Shown here: positions 63,655 through 64,000 of the stretch, one piece after another
How the letters are laid out: each line of letters begins with the position of its first letter
Numbering within the stretch: the first letter of the stretch is position 1
NCBI RefSeq assembly: GCF_003129565.1
Contig: NZ_QETF01000005.1
Coordinates: 140,793 to 204,792, forward strand
Direction of reading: 5' to 3'
Origin: Salibaculum griseiflavum
Lineage (GTDB): Bacteria > Pseudomonadota > Alphaproteobacteria > Rhodobacterales > Rhodobacteraceae
Length of the DNA stretch: 64,000 nucleotides
The notes under the pieces: generated by a model
The model's input: only the letters and a program-made list of their open reading frames with translations
Told to the model about the DNA's origin: nothing
Databases searched by the model: none
Position numbers and translations under genes: made by a program

Positions 63655-63735
63655 AAAAAAGCCGGGCACAAAGGCCCGGCGAAGTCCAACAGGGAGGTAT
63701 GAAGTTGATGAGCGTTTAAGCATCATCGGCTTCAA
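63655..63735 (-). ncRNA. Candidate small RNA or terminator element with anti-SD motif
   Basis: Minus strand: GCCGGGC-CTTTGT-GCCCGGC (63661-63680), a 7-bp perfect stem followed by TTTTTTCTTTT, preceded by ATACCTCCCTGTTGGACTTC (from 63700 leftward). This matches the element at 25490-25535 almost base for base over the motif. A CTTGAA hexamer, as in heat-shock sigma -35 boxes, lies at 63730-63735. Alternatives: the terminator of the partial gene at the right edge, or, on the plus strand, a leader AACAGGGAGGTATG of a broken gene. Boundaries are approximate. Confidence 0.35.
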
Positions 63736-63928
63736 GAGCGCAGTTAGGAGGCGCATCTGACTCGCGCAAGACTAAATGCTGCGACGCAGTAACAAAGCCG
63801 CCATGCGTTTTCTGCATGGCTGGCGCAGTGAGCGTCCCGTCTTGTGGATCAACCGGCCTCGTCACGCATCCGGGGGAATGTCCCGCTTGATGTTGAAACT
63901 TGCCTGAGTGGCGCAGCTTGATGCGAGG
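63736..63928. other. Gene-free stretch before the right-edge gene
   Basis: No credible gene. Inverted repeat GCCATGC-N7-GCATGGC at 63800-63820 and a smaller CTGCG-A-CGCAG at 63780-63788. AGGAGG at 63746-63751 reads CCTCCT on the minus strand. Composition is less GC-rich than neighbouring genes. Confidence 0.4.
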
Positions 63929-64000
63929 TTATGCGGCGTCCTTGATCTGGTCAAGCTGGTCCTTTTGGCGGTGGTCGATAAGGGCCTGCTTTAGGATTGG
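63929..64000 (-). CDS. C-terminal end of an unidentified gene (cut by the right edge)
   Basis: Frame open from the window edge to TAA at 63929-63931: PILKQALIDHRQKDQLDQIK then DAA. Charged and helical, like the C-terminus of a transposase or a small DNA-binding protein, but 23 residues cannot establish this. The next 280 bp downstream hold no gene. Confidence 0.35.
   Translation of the reverse strand, partial: PILKQALIDHRQKDQLDQIKDAA

Noticed and set aside
63780..63820. Inverted repeats near the right edge considered as an insertion-sequence end
   Set aside because: Repeats are short, no target-site duplication or matching opposite end is visible, and only 23 residues of the adjacent gene are in view.

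Overview
The window is GC-rich chromosomal DNA of an alphaproteobacterium, most likely a marine member of the Rhodobacteraceae (Roseobacter group). Supporting points, from gene content and order only: an iscR-cysteine desulfurase-sufB...sufC-sufD...sufS operon headed by an IscR that lacks the usual three-cysteine cluster, the run purL / Cys-rich protein / bolA / small membrane protein / grxD, a monomeric isocitrate dehydrogenase, a DUF1127 protein, IalB and DUF882 proteins, and tight operons with TGATG/ATGA stop-start overlaps. Nearly all of it is core chromosome. No prophage, CRISPR array, complete insertion sequence or biosynthetic island was seen.

Layout. 1-3.1 kb: icd (cut by the left edge), a small protein and an alpha/beta hydrolase. 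3.1-12 kb: the Fe-S assembly operon iscR-iscS-sufB-(UPF0145)-(membrane protein)-sufC-sufD-(two YIP1-like membrane proteins)-sufS, preceded by a perfect iron-control palindrome; a second near-perfect copy lies inside the desulfurase gene. 12-15.2 kb: a fused MFS/spermidine synthase-like protein, tRNA-Arg(CCG), and a decayed patch holding a low-complexity frame, a truncated CHASE2 sensor and a fragment of a cyclic-nucleotide-binding regulator. 15.2-25.2 kb: cation P-type ATPase, CorC/HlyC-like protein, DUF882 protein, L,D-transpeptidase, lpxD-ACP-KAS (envelope lipid synthesis) and an IalB protein. 25.2-25.6 kb: a gene-free stretch with two candidate small RNAs. 25.6-34.7 kb: DUF853 ATPase, CorC-like protein, xerD with an exported protein and a 51-residue membrane protein, aroK-aroB, ssb and a lytic transglycosylase.

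34.7-43.8 kb: valine catabolism (acyl-CoA dehydrogenase, 3-hydroxyisobutyryl-CoA hydrolase, mmsB, and mmsA farther along), with a Crp/Fnr regulator at the operon end, a LysR regulator divergent from mmsA, and palindromic or repeated operators at both promoters; a YbdK-type ligase, a CBS protein and coaD are interspersed. 43.9-53.2 kb: central carbon metabolism, with two class I GAPDH paralogues and transketolase. A shared palindrome close to GTTAGCGCTAAC occurs upstream of both gap genes and of a DUF1127 gene. Between them sit an exo/endonuclease-phosphatase, a PepSY-cytochrome b-membrane LuxR operon, a DUF808 protein and a DUF4329 lipoprotein. 53.5-57 kb: a coiled-coil protein with zapA, and an amino-acid ABC transporter. 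57-60.6 kb: grxD, bolA, Cys-rich protein, purL. 60.7-63.7 kb: a three-gene operon (PLP lyase, M24 metallohydrolase, Asp/Glu racemase-like enzyme) resembling part of ectoine-type degradation modules. The right edge carries a second sRNA-like/terminator element and the last 24 codons of an unidentified gene.

Themes that tie genes together are iron/Fe-S homeostasis (IscR-SUF, GrxD-BolA, putative Irr boxes), carbon flux (icd, two gap, tkt with shared operators), branched-chain amino acid use, and possible post-transcriptional control by short RNAs with anti-Shine-Dalgarno CCUCCC motifs, one of which could pair with the leader of the ABC substrate-binding protein in this same window.
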